A stretch of DNA of 64,000 nt from Prolixibacter bellariivorans ATCC BAA-1284 (lineage in GTDB: Bacteria > Bacteroidota > Bacteroidia > Bacteroidales > Prolixibacteraceae), in NCBI RefSeq assembly GCF_000621705.1, contig NZ_JHXO01000001.1, forward strand, positions 558,001-622,000, read 5' to 3'. Position numbers and translations under genes: made by a program. Numbering within the stretch: position 1 is the first letter of the stretch; each line of letters begins with the position of its first letter. The notes below the pieces were generated by a model, which saw nothing but the letters and a program-made list of their open reading frames with translations, made no database searches and was not told where the DNA came from. Of this stretch, positions 46,604-55,158 are shown piece after piece.

Positions 46604-46918
46604 TTATTTTTTTCGGCGGGAAATTTCGTCTTGCAGTTTCTCGTCAATTTGCGTGCGGATGGTATCTGTCATCGGGAAGTTGATTACCCCCTTGTCGGCA
46701 TCTTGTTTCAGGTGCCCTATTACCCGGTTGAGATAATTGAGCTGCCGCTCGAACCGACGACAGAATTTGCAGCTCCAGAGGTGAATGGTGAGTTGTACTC
46801 TCTCTTTGAATGTGAGCTTTTCGTGTTGTTTCCGGGATATTAAACCCGTGGCATCTTCACACGAAAGCATCGTATGATTCATCAGTTGGTTGATGGTATG
46901 TTCCGTTTTCTTTTTCAT
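46604..46918 (-). CDS. Soluble zinc-finger (ZAS-type) anti-sigma factor
   Basis: A 104-residue cytoplasmic protein with no membrane segment. It has the zinc-binding anti-sigma motif: Cys20 in MLSCEDATGL and the H46-x3-C50-x2-C53 cluster (HLWSCKFC), followed by helical RRFERQLNYL. Such proteins hold an ECF sigma factor inactive until zinc is lost or cysteines are oxidised. It starts 18 bases after the sigma-factor gene and precedes the precursor-peptide gene. Lack of a membrane anchor implies a cytoplasmic signal (redox or metal). Confidence 0.87.
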   Translation of the reverse strand: MKKKTEHTINQLMNHTMLSCEDATGLISRKQHEKLTFKERVQLTIHLWSCKFCRRFERQLNYLNRVIGHLKQDADKGVINFPMTDTIRTQIDEKLQDEISRRKK

Positions 46919-46936
46919 GGTTTTGCTTTCGGTGCG

Positions 46937-47506
46937 TTAAAACCAGTTACGTTCGATGCAGGCCCGCAGTTTCAAACGGCTCCGGTGAAGCATTGTCCAA
47001 ATGTTTGACGGTGTCACGTCCATTTCCTTACACACATCTTCCGTGTCCATTTCTTCCACCACTTTTAGCGAGAAAATCGCTGCAAGTCGTGGAGGTAGCA
47101 AACTAAGGCAGTAATTTAAGATCCGCATGAATTCATTGTTGTCGTATAGATTATCTTTTTCGACGAATTCATGCTGTGGTGCATGCATTTCATCCCAGTG
47201 CCCTTTCAAAATTCCTTCCTGTCGGAAAGGAGAGCTACTGTCGGCAATGGGCTCTTCTTTCCTGACATTCTGTTTCCGGTAGTGGTCGATGATTTTGCGC
47301 TTCAGGATGGCAACTAACCAAGTGCGTTCCGAACTTTCGCCCCGAAAAGAGGATTGGTTGTGCAACGCCGATACAAACGAATCCTGTATCAAATCTTTAG
47401 CCAGGTCAGGTGAAAAAACACGCGAGACGGCAAAGTTGAAGAGATAGTCGCCATGCAGGTCGAGCCATTTTTCAGGCGAAAGTTTACTCGATGATTTTTC
47501 TTCCAT
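46937..47506 (-). CDS. ECF-type sigma-70 factor
   Basis: A 189-residue sigma factor with region 2 (DYLFNFAVSRVFSPDLAKDLIQDSFVSAL, then RTWLVAILKRKIIDHYRK) and region 4 (LPPRLAAIFSLKVVEEMDTEDVCKEMDVTPSNIWTMLHRSRLKL). The two are joined by a 40-residue linker; there is no region 1 or 3. First gene of the five-gene cluster, with its promoter in the 50 bases after the alkaline-phosphatase terminator. Pairing with the adjacent zinc-finger protein and the DUF692 system indicates that it switches on the metal-binding peptide genes. Confidence 0.93.
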   Translation of the reverse strand: MEEKSSSKLSPEKWLDLHGDYLFNFAVSRVFSPDLAKDLIQDSFVSALHNQSSFRGESSERTWLVAILKRKIIDHYRKQNVRKEEPIADSSSPFRQEGILKGHWDEMHAPQHEFVEKDNLYDNNEFMRILNYCLSLLPPRLAAIFSLKVVEEMDTEDVCKEMDVTPSNIWTMLHRSRLKLRACIERNWF

Positions 47507-47558
47507 AGGTTACGGTTACTGGATGAAAAACAAATCCGTTTGTCGAATAGTTGAAATA

Positions 47559-47590
47559 AAAAAAGGGAAACGCAGCGGTTTCCCTTCTAA
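47559..47590 (-). terminator. Terminator of the alkaline phosphatase gene
   Basis: A 9-bp stem AAGGGAAAC / GTTTCCCTT with a 6-base loop and a run of seven T on the minus strand. It isolates the sigma-factor cluster from upstream transcription. Confidence 0.85.
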
Positions 47591-47615
47591 AATAACCAGA
47601 AATTGGTTAGTGCAG

Positions 47616-48791
47616 TTACAGATCCAAGAGATCTTTAATTTTTTTCTGAATATCGGTGTTCTCCATAATTCCGGTAAACCTCTCAGCGCCTGGTCCAAAA
47701 GCATACACCGGAACCATAATTCCTGTGTGATGCCCGGTTGTATATTCACCCACAACTTTTCCGGTTGACATGTCACCTTCGTTGATGGACATGCCTCCGG
47801 TTTCATGGTCAGCTGTTACGATAATCAGGGTTTCGCCATCGCGGGCAGCATAATCAAGTGCGGCACCGATAGCTTTGTCGAAGTCGAGCATTTCTTCTAC
47901 CACATAAGGCGTTTTGTTGGCATGGCCTCCCCAGTCAATCTGGCTTCCTTCGACCATGATGAAATAGCCTTTCTTGTTTTTGGTTAGGATATTCAAGGCC
48001 GTTTTAGTCGATTGGACAAGCATGTCACCGCGCTCCGGTTCAGCAGGATTGTGAACCGGGGCTGTGAGTCCGGCCAGTTTACCTGAAGTAACTCCGGTAA
48101 TATCATCCATGTTGTACAGAACCTGATAGCCGTCTTTTCTCAACTCTTCACTCAGGTTTCGTCCATCTTTACGTTTTTCGAAATGGTCAACGCCGCCACC
48201 AATAAATACGTCAATGCCACTGTTGATGAAATCGGCGGCAATGGCTTCGTACATGTTACGCGATGGTTGGTGGGCAATAAACGATGCCGGAGTAGCGTGC
48301 GTGATGGCTGAAGTTGAAACAAGTCCGGTTTGCAGCCCTTTCTTTTCAGCCAGCTCGCGGATGTTGACAATGGGTTCTTTTTGCGGATTCATGCCAATCG
48401 CTCCGTTGTATGTTTTTTCGCCACAAGCCAGGGCTGTTCCGCCGGCAGCTGAATCGGTAACGTAGTTATCGGAAGAGTAGGTTTTGGAAAAACCGATGCT
48501 TTTGAAATTCTCGAGGAAAAGATGGCCACCGTTAGCTGTTAAGCCGGCGTATGCGTGGGCGAGTCCCATGCCGTCGCCAATCATCAGGATGACATTCTTC
48601 GGACGTTTCTTTCGGGTGTTTTGCTGGTAATGTTTTACGGGATAAAAATCACCACCGTTATATGTTTCCTGTAATTTCCGGTTGGCCGGATCCATGTATT
48701 CATTCTGGGCGTTACCCGTAAAGGTAAAACCGCCAATGATAAGGGCAAGCAGGAACGCTTGACGGACATTTCTCATCAGAAAGTTTCTCAT
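47616..48791 (-). CDS. Exported alkaline phosphatase
   Basis: A 391-residue periplasmic phosphomonoesterase with signal peptide (AFLLALIIGGFTFTGNAQ). The metal and catalytic blocks are intact: LMIGDGMGLAHAY, the nucleophile Ser in VTDSAAGGTALACGEKT, the TPASFIAHQ His region, GSQIDWGGHAN, TADHETGG and a late TTGHHTGIMVP. It is shorter than E. coli PhoA (471) but similar to the compact Bacteroidota enzymes. Two start codons lie five residues apart (48791 and 48776). It is transcribed in the same direction as the sigma/bufferin-like cluster but ends in its own terminator. Confidence 0.94.
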   Translation of the reverse strand: MRNFLMRNVRQAFLLALIIGGFTFTGNAQNEYMDPANRKLQETYNGGDFYPVKHYQQNTRKKRPKNVILMIGDGMGLAHAYAGLTANGGHLFLENFKSIGFSKTYSSDNYVTDSAAGGTALACGEKTYNGAIGMNPQKEPIVNIRELAEKKGLQTGLVSTSAITHATPASFIAHQPSRNMYEAIAADFINSGIDVFIGGGVDHFEKRKDGRNLSEELRKDGYQVLYNMDDITGVTSGKLAGLTAPVHNPAEPERGDMLVQSTKTALNILTKNKKGYFIMVEGSQIDWGGHANKTPYVVEEMLDFDKAIGAALDYAARDGETLIIVTADHETGGMSINEGDMSTGKVVGEYTTGHHTGIMVPVYAFGPGAERFTGIMENTDIQKKIKDLLDL

Positions 48792-48917
48792 TACTTTATG
48801 TTTCAGTATGGGTTCAAATTGATTAGGATATCAGGTTACTAAATTAAGGGTTTCTGTGAGAAGTTGTGTAAGGCTTTTTTGTAAAGAAAAAGCTAAATGT
48901 TTATTGAGAGTTTATGA

Positions 48918-48942
48918 CAAAAAAAGCACGCCTAAGCGTGCT
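48918..48942 (-). terminator. Terminator of the downstream beta-helix/LVIVD lipoprotein gene
   Basis: A 7-bp stem AGCACGC / GCGTGCT with a 4-base loop followed by seven T on the minus strand. The same hairpin occurs after the paralogous gene (51249-51271). Confidence 0.85.
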
Positions 48943-48971
48943 ATTCTCATTTGAGTTGGGGATGAAAAAAA

Positions 48972-51020
48972 CTAGGGATTATCTCTCATCAGAATCTTGA
49001 GGCCGCCGGTTCCGTTGGCCACAAAAATGTAATCGTCTACTGCTCTCACAAAATTGGCAGAGCCGTCGTAGTTGTAATTTCCGTAAACTTTGAATGTGTT
49101 TTTGTCGAGGACATAAACGCCTCCGGCGCCATTGGCTACATAGATCAAGCCGTGATCAATATCCACGCCGTTTGTATCTCCGTCGTGCGGATTGAAACTT
49201 TTAACTGCCGTGCCCGATACATCGTTCACATCAAACACCATCAATCCCGAAGTGCCTTTGCAGACATAAGCGAGGCCATCCTTGAGACGAACAACCGATT
49301 TTCCGTTTTCGGGGGTAATTTCCCCAACGGGGATGGTACGAACCGGGGTCAGTCCATTGTTTTCATCGAAGACTGATAGTTGCCCGACGCTGCCACCCTG
49401 TAAACCAACAATGGTGCTTCCTTCGCTATCGACGTATTTTGCCGATTCGGCACTTTTTGTCGTGCTAAGTGTGGTCGACGTCGGAGCCATGATGTTAAAT
49501 GTTCCGCCCGAATTACCCGTTGCTATGTACAACTGATTGTTATCGGCCAGGTGTACACAGTTACCGGAGCTACTCGGCAGCTCAATCATTGTCATGTTAT
49601 CCGTATTCAATTCGCCGTTTTCCAGTGTAAATTCGGCCAACGTTGCCGATGTGGATATTTTATATTTGTCAAGATTCCGGCTACCGACTACGTACAGTTT
49701 GGCACCGTCTACTTCCAGATGGTTAAAATCAAAATTGGTGTTCCAGTATTGCTGAATGATGGTTGGTGAGGTCGGGTCCGAAATGTCAAATACTTCAATC
49801 AAACCACTGTAATCAACCCCGTGTAGGTGCCACGATACATAAGCGTAGTGACCTTCAATGTCGACACTGGTTGCACTCAATACATTTCCGCGGTTATCGG
49901 TTGGTGCAGCCACATCGGCAATTTCGGTAAATGAAGTTACCGGATTGGAACCATATTCTGGAGCACAGCCGGTAGCTGCAAAGTATGCCGATTTGTAGGT
50001 AACCTTCGAGCCAACCACATTCGGGTCGGCCGGATTGATGGTTCCGTTAAAACGAATGTCAAGTTTGCCCGTTAAGCGAGCACCCCAGTTTGCTGAGAAA
50101 CTATTGTCGATGATGAGTCCGGCATAATCGTCGCCAATTGATGCAATCGTGCCATTCATATTTTTGATACTGCCAACCCTTAAGATGGCTGAGTTGGTTT
50201 CTTCAATTTTGCTGCCTCCGTTCATGTTCAGATTGCCCGCAATTTTCAGGTAACTGTTGTTGGATGTCGTTCCGTTCGATTGCATTTGTTGCGCTTCCAG
50301 ATGGCAGTCATTTACTAGTTTTGAACCGCCGTTGGTCGTCAGTGTTCCTTTTGTCGACACCATGGTACCATCGTTGTACAAATAACTGTTTACCATGATA
50401 TTTCCATTCACGGTAACGGTTCCGTCGCTGATAAACTGAACGGTTCCGCCATTCACGGTCAGGCTTCCGAATGTTAATGTTCCGTGATTCTCAAAGGTTC
50501 CGTTGCCAAGGGTAAAATTATTGAAGCTCCAGTCGGCGTAGTTCACAAACTTAACAGCACCGTTAAAATTCAGGTTACTAACTGACACCGTGGCTGTGGG
50601 GTTCACAATAATCGTTCCTGTCCCCTGTAAGGATGATGCGGCAAAGGTTCCGGCCACTACCAGGGTAGCACCCGAATTAATGGTCAGGTTACCCGAAATT
50701 TTTGTGCCGGGTGAAACCAAAACTATTTTGCCGGCATCCACGGTCAGGTCACGCTTATCTGACGTCAGTTTCTGATCGAAATTTGTGTTGTTGATATCTA
50801 CGGCACTGGTATAGCTGTAACCAGCGGGAAGCATGGCGGCTTTGGTCGTGCCGTTATCAACGGTCAGGGTAATGGGCGTATTGGTGTAATCAATGCGTGA
50901 AGTATTTGCTTCAGCCAGTGCTTCTTCGTTTGAGATGTATGTTGTTTTAATTTCATCTTTTTTGCATCCGGCGAACAGAATTGCTACAAAGGCAATTGTT
51001 ATCACGGTGATCCTTCTCAT
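48972..51020 (-). CDS. Large lipoprotein: beta-helix N-half, LVIVD beta-propeller C-half (paralogue 1)
   Basis: A 682-residue lipoprotein (signal and lipobox LFAGC, Cys near 19). Residues about 90-340 are short Gly/Asn/Thr-rich repeats (INSGATLVVAGTF, NHGTLTFGSLTVNGGTV) typical of a right-handed beta-helix as in surface adhesins or polysaccharide-binding proteins. Residues about 380-682 are LVIVD-type propeller blades (YVSWHLHGVDYSGLIEVFDI, GLIYVANGAGGVYVLD, YIFVANGTGGLKIL). It is paralogous to the next gene upstream, with a nearly identical 3' 410 bases. Function unknown; surface exposure is inferred. Confidence 0.85.
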   Translation of the reverse strand: MRRITVITIAFVAILFAGCKKDEIKTTYISNEEALAEANTSRIDYTNTPITLTVDNGTTKAAMLPAGYSYTSAVDINNTNFDQKLTSDKRDLTVDAGKIVLVSPGTKISGNLTINSGATLVVAGTFAASSLQGTGTIIVNPTATVSVSNLNFNGAVKFVNYADWSFNNFTLGNGTFENHGTLTFGSLTVNGGTVQFISDGTVTVNGNIMVNSYLYNDGTMVSTKGTLTTNGGSKLVNDCHLEAQQMQSNGTTSNNSYLKIAGNLNMNGGSKIEETNSAILRVGSIKNMNGTIASIGDDYAGLIIDNSFSANWGARLTGKLDIRFNGTINPADPNVVGSKVTYKSAYFAATGCAPEYGSNPVTSFTEIADVAAPTDNRGNVLSATSVDIEGHYAYVSWHLHGVDYSGLIEVFDISDPTSPTIIQQYWNTNFDFNHLEVDGAKLYVVGSRNLDKYKISTSATLAEFTLENGELNTDNMTMIELPSSSGNCVHLADNNQLYIATGNSGGTFNIMAPTSTTLSTTKSAESAKYVDSEGSTIVGLQGGSVGQLSVFDENNGLTPVRTIPVGEITPENGKSVVRLKDGLAYVCKGTSGLMVFDVNDVSGTAVKSFNPHDGDTNGVDIDHGLIYVANGAGGVYVLDKNTFKVYGNYNYDGSANFVRAVDDYIFVANGTGGLKILMRDNP

Positions 51021-51248
51021 TAGATGCTCCTTTCTTTTGTAAAATTAAAATAGCTGCAAATCTATAGTTAAAACGGAATTAAAGCGTATTAAGTGTGTTA
51101 AGGAATGGCAATTTTTTCTGTTTGACGTAGTTACGGTCCCGCGTTGTCCGAAATCCGGCAACTACCCCAATGCTTTCGGGCGAACCACCGCGTCGCTCTC
51201 TCCGGCTCTGTCGGTTTGAGGATGGTCATGCGCGGAAACGGGAATAAC

Positions 51249-51271
51249 AAAAAAGCACGCCGAAGCGTGCT
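51249..51271 (-). terminator. Terminator of the upstream beta-helix/LVIVD lipoprotein gene
   Basis: Same AGCACGC / GCGTGCT hairpin and T run as at 48918-48942, part of the homogenised 3' segment shared by the two paralogues. Confidence 0.85.
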
Positions 51272-51300
51272 ATTCTCATTTGAGTTGGGTATGAAAAAAA

Positions 51301-53352
51301 TTAGGGATTACCTCTCATCAGAATCTTGAGGCCGCCGGTTCCGTTAGCCACAAAAATGTAATTGTCTACTGCTCTCACAAAATTGGCCGAGCCGTCGTAG
51401 TTGTAATTTCCGTAAACTTTGAATGTGTTTTTGTCGAGCACATAAACGCCCCCGGCACCATTGGCCACATAGATCAAGCCGTGATCAATATCCACGCCGT
51501 TTGTATCTCCGTCGTGCGGATTGAAACTTTTAACTGCCGTGCCCGATACATCGTTCACATCAAACACCATCAATCCCGAAGTGCCTTCGCAGACATACGC
51601 GAGGCCATCCTTGAGACGAACAACCGATTTTCCGTTTTCGGGGCTAATTTCCCCAACCGGAATGGTTCGGACCGGATTTAAGCCGTTATTTTCGTTGAAT
51701 ACAGACAGCAATCCAGCAGTTCCTCCCTGCAAACCTACAATGGTGTTTCCGTCGCTGTCAAAATATTTGGCGGTGAGTGCATCCCGGGTGTTGATAATGG
51801 AACCGTTGTCGGCATTAGCCGTTATAAACTGTCCACCGGTATTTCCTGTTGCCAGGTAAAGATTTCCGTTGTCGGCCAGGTGTACACAATCGCCCGAATA
51901 GCTTGGAAGGGTATAAAAGGTTGGTGCAACATTGGGCAACTCACCATTCTTTAAATCGATGATGGTGAAGGTGGCGGCTGTTGCAACATGTGCCTTGTCC
52001 GGGTCTTGTCCCCCGGTGACATATAATTTATTGCCATCCACTTCCAGGTGATTGAAATCGACGTTTTCAGTCCAATACTGACTGACGATGGTTGGAGCCG
52101 ATGGATCGGTAATATCATATACCTCGATGAGGCCACCAAATTCTGCCCCGTGCAGGTGGTAGGAAACGTAAGCGTAGTCTCCCTGAATATCCACACTTGT
52201 TGCGCTTAGGGTATTTCCTCTGCTATCAATAGGAGCTTTTACGTTTGCAACCAGTGTAAAAGAATTTGCCGGGTTGGTGCCGTATTGTGGAACGCACTCG
52301 GTAGCCGGAAAGTAGACTGACTTGAATGTGACCTGCGGGCCCAACAAATCAGGGTCGGAGCTGGTGATTTCATTGTCGTAGCGAATGTCAATTTTTCCGG
52401 TGATCCGGGCGCCCCAGTTCGATTGAAACGAATTCCGGATAATGATGCCTGCATAATTGTCACTGTTGCCGGCAATTTTCCCGTTAAGGGAAATGGTACC
52501 CGCATCGGTTACCGATTGCGCTCCCAGCATCAAGATGCTGCCTCCGTTTACCGTTAATTGATCATCGATTTTCAGGTATTCGGTGGAATGGGTCAGTCCA
52601 TTCGACTGCATCTTGGCGGTTTCGAAATGGCAAGCGTTGTTGAGGGTGGCACCACTATTCAGATTAACTGTTCCGCCAGTAATGAAGGTTCCCATGTTGT
52701 CGATGACACCATTGTTGTTTAAATCTCCGGCTAACGAGATTTTGCCGGTATTGACCACGCGGCCGGAGCTATTGTTATTCATTGCATCGAATGATATGAT
52801 ACTATGATTTTCCAGCGTGCCATTCAGGTTAACGTTCTTATCGACATTCCACTCTCCGTAATTAACCAGTTTCAATCCGGAGTCGATGTTTAAGTACTTA
52901 CCCGTGAAAACACCGGTTGGATTGATAACAATGGTTCCGGTCCCGCTTACTGTTGTTCCGGCTAAATCACCTACTACAACCAACAATCCGCCATCGTTTA
53001 CCGTAATGTTTCCCGAATAGGTTAATCCTTTCGGAAGTAAAACCGTTTGCCCGGAATATACGGTATATGTCGCATTACTGGATTGAATGATGACTTTGTC
53101 AAATACAGTATTGTAGATGTCTACTGCCGATGTATACGTATAATCTTCAGGTGACTCGGCAGATTTCAGCGTACCATTTCCAGTCAGCGTTATTCGCTCG
53201 TTGACGTAAGTAATCCGTTCAGTATTTTCCCTGGAAATTTGTTCTGTATTTGCCGTGAAATTGGTTCTTATTGTATTGTCTTTCGCGCATCCGGCCAGTA
53301 ATAGCAGTAAGCTACTTACTAGGGCCAAAATTCTGTTCCTTCCCATTTTCAA
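51301..53352 (-). CDS. Large lipoprotein: beta-helix N-half, LVIVD beta-propeller C-half (paralogue 2)
   Basis: A 683-residue lipoprotein with lipobox LLAGC (Cys near 22). Same architecture as its downstream neighbour: beta-helical repeats (ITVNDGGLLVVVGDLAG, VVNTGKISLAGDLNNNGVID) to about residue 340, then LVIVD propeller blades. The N-terminal halves have diverged to moderate similarity, while the last about 120 residues are almost identical. The pair is separated by 280 bases and each gene has its own terminator. Function unknown. Confidence 0.85.
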   Translation of the reverse strand: MKMGRNRILALVSSLLLLLAGCAKDNTIRTNFTANTEQISRENTERITYVNERITLTGNGTLKSAESPEDYTYTSAVDIYNTVFDKVIIQSSNATYTVYSGQTVLLPKGLTYSGNITVNDGGLLVVVGDLAGTTVSGTGTIVINPTGVFTGKYLNIDSGLKLVNYGEWNVDKNVNLNGTLENHSIISFDAMNNNSSGRVVNTGKISLAGDLNNNGVIDNMGTFITGGTVNLNSGATLNNACHFETAKMQSNGLTHSTEYLKIDDQLTVNGGSILMLGAQSVTDAGTISLNGKIAGNSDNYAGIIIRNSFQSNWGARITGKIDIRYDNEITSSDPDLLGPQVTFKSVYFPATECVPQYGTNPANSFTLVANVKAPIDSRGNTLSATSVDIQGDYAYVSYHLHGAEFGGLIEVYDITDPSAPTIVSQYWTENVDFNHLEVDGNKLYVTGGQDPDKAHVATAATFTIIDLKNGELPNVAPTFYTLPSYSGDCVHLADNGNLYLATGNTGGQFITANADNGSIINTRDALTAKYFDSDGNTIVGLQGGTAGLLSVFNENNGLNPVRTIPVGEISPENGKSVVRLKDGLAYVCEGTSGLMVFDVNDVSGTAVKSFNPHDGDTNGVDIDHGLIYVANGAGGVYVLDKNTFKVYGNYNYDGSANFVRAVDNYIFVANGTGGLKILMRGNP

Positions 53353-53414
53353 CCCCTTTCATTTGTTTCTCACTGATTCTCTCCATGATAGAGGCGAATC
53401 AAGAGGCTTTTTGT

Positions 53415-53544
53415 TTAAAACGAAGAAAAGTGTTATTTATTATTTTCGGATAGGATGAGAGTGTCAGTTAGATGACAGTGCAATCCAGTTGCTGATTGTT
53501 CAATCTCAATGACTCAGATAGTAATGAGGTTGATTGATATCCGT
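53415..53544 (-). repeat. Partial duplicate of the 3' end of the AlbA_2 gene
   Basis: About 130 bases that repeat 53551-53682, which covers the end of the AlbA_2 gene and its flank, at a period of about 136 bases with scattered mismatches. It is a decayed tandem copy without an open frame of its own. Confidence 0.8.
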
Positions 53545-53569
53545 TTTTACTTAAAACGAGAAAAAAGTG

Positions 53570-54229
53570 TTATTTATTATTTTCGGATAGGATAAAAGTG
53601 TCAGTTAAATGACAGTGCAATCCATTTGCTGATTGTTCAATCTCGATAACTCCGATAGCTATGAGGTTGATTAATATCCGTTCGGTTTTCCAGCGGGAAA
53701 CAGAAATTGCTTTAGCAAGACGTGCCGGATTTAATTTTTCGTGGGTAGAGAGATAGTGCAACAGTTTTTGTTCCTCTTCGGTGTACCGGATAAAAACGCC
53801 CCGCGGTTTCTGCTGCTTCTTCCATACTTCAAGTAAGATACGACTAGCCAGTATGTTCTGATCTTCAAATCTGACATAGGCCAGCCATTTCTGGTTTTCG
53901 TCTTTGGCGTAATGTGGCTTGTTCGGGCTCGGCGGAATATCGATTTGTAGAACCGTTTTTCCGTCAGTATGCCATTGGCGGGTTTCGAACTCAATTTCTG
54001 GTTTGCTGTATAACCTGGCGGCGGCCTCAATCATGTAATACTCCTCATCGGTCTTCACCCCGGCAATGTTGCCGTTGTCCTTCACACCAATGAGCAGTCT
54101 GCCACCATCGGTATTGGCAAAAGCGACAAGCGAGCGGGCAATTTTCCGCGAGTCGTTGATGCAAAACTTGAAATCCTGCTGCTGGTGTTCACCCTCCCGT
54201 ATCATCTTGAATAAACTCGTATTCACCAT
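53570..54229 (-). CDS. AlbA_2 (Schlafen-like) domain protein
   Basis: A 219-residue cytoplasmic protein. The N-terminal domain (about 10-130) is an AlbA_2/Schlafen-type putative nucleic-acid/ATP-binding domain: EHQQQDFKFCINDSRKIARSLVAFANTDGGRLLIGVKDNG, then VLQIDIPPSPNKPHYA. The C-terminus (about 150-215) looks like a winged helix (TEEEQKLLHYLS ... PARLAKAISVSRWKTERILINLIAIGVIEIE). It may be a DNA-binding regulator. It borders the repeat-rich region on one side and a duplicate of its own 3' end on the other. Confidence 0.82.
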   Translation of the reverse strand: MVNTSLFKMIREGEHQQQDFKFCINDSRKIARSLVAFANTDGGRLLIGVKDNGNIAGVKTDEEYYMIEAAARLYSKPEIEFETRQWHTDGKTVLQIDIPPSPNKPHYAKDENQKWLAYVRFEDQNILASRILLEVWKKQQKPRGVFIRYTEEEQKLLHYLSTHEKLNPARLAKAISVSRWKTERILINLIAIGVIEIEQSANGLHCHLTDTFILSENNK

Positions 54230-54460
54230 GGCCGAATTTTTTGGGTTGATGGCAAGTTATTATTTTTCTGTATAAACTCCACGGCCGTTAGGTATTTTGA
54301 ACAACCGGTATCCTACCGGGAAGAATGAAAATACATACGTCGATGTCATCAGCGACCCCCGCCCATCTTTACTTGTAGAGAGGGGCAATTCGGACGCAGT
54401 CCGGATGGGGTGAGTAGATAAAAAACCAGATAATGAGTGCCGCTGTTAGGTGAGGCGAAA

Positions 54461-55135
54461 CAGGCTGAAGGCCTGAGATTCCAAAAACTGGGGGAGTGTT
54501 CGAAACAACGTTTTCTACTCATCCCAACCCTTCTCTAAACATAGAGAAGGGCTCACGTCGCTGCATATTCGCGAGGTATCAATTCCAAAGACAAACTTAT
54601 TATCCTACCGGAAGACTGGAAATACCCGGACGGTGGTTCTCCCATTTTCCGCCCCTCTAAATCTCCCCATCCGGGGAGACTTTGGACCGATGACAGATTC
54701 ACTACCGGAGCTTCATAGGGGGCCAGTGTCAAACTTTAAAGGTTTCCTTCGATGCTTCATGTAGGGTCTGCCGACGCTGTCCAGGCTGAAGGCCTGAGAT
54801 TCCAAAAACTGGGGGCGTTGCCTTTGAGTGTTCGAAACAACGTTTTCTACTCATCCCAACCCTTCTCTAAACATAGAGAAGGGCTCACGCCGCTGCATAT
54901 TAGCGAGGCATCAATTCCAAAGACAAACTTATTATCCTACCGGAAGACTGGAAATACCCGGACGGTGGTTCTCCCATTTTCCGCCCCTCTAAATCTCCCC
55001 ATCCGGGGAGACTTTGGACCGATGACAGATTCACTACCGGAGCTTCATTGGGGGCCAGTGTCAAACTTTAAAGGTTTCCTTCGATGCTTCACGTAGGGTC
55101 TGCCGACGCTGTCCAGGCTGAAGGCCTGAGATTCC
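54461..55135. repeat. Tandem repeat, two full units (321 and 332 bp) plus a partial third
   Basis: Unit 1 starts at 54461, unit 2 at 54782 and a 22-base remnant of unit 3 at 55114; each begins CAGGCTGAAGGCCTGAGATT. The units are nearly identical, differing mainly by an 11-base insertion in unit 2. Each contains two perfect hairpins: CCCTTCTCTA/TAGAGAAGGG (54528-54551; 54860-54883) and TCTCCCC/GGGGAGA (54662-54679; 54994-55011). A diverged piece (TATCCTACCGG ... GAAAATAC) near 54309 suggests an older copy. Confidence 0.88.
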
Positions 55136-55139
55136 GGAG

Positions 55140-55158
55140 CTGGGGGCATCGCCCCCAG
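55140..55158. repeat. Isolated perfect hairpin at the end of the repeat array
   Basis: CTGGGGGC / GCCCCCAG with a 3-base loop, directly after the partial third repeat unit. No T run follows on either strand, so it does not look like a terminator. Confidence 0.6.

Noticed and set aside
54752-55096. 114-codon open frame on the plus strand
   Set aside because: It runs along the tandem repeat unit, has no family features and its codons simply follow the hairpin repeats.
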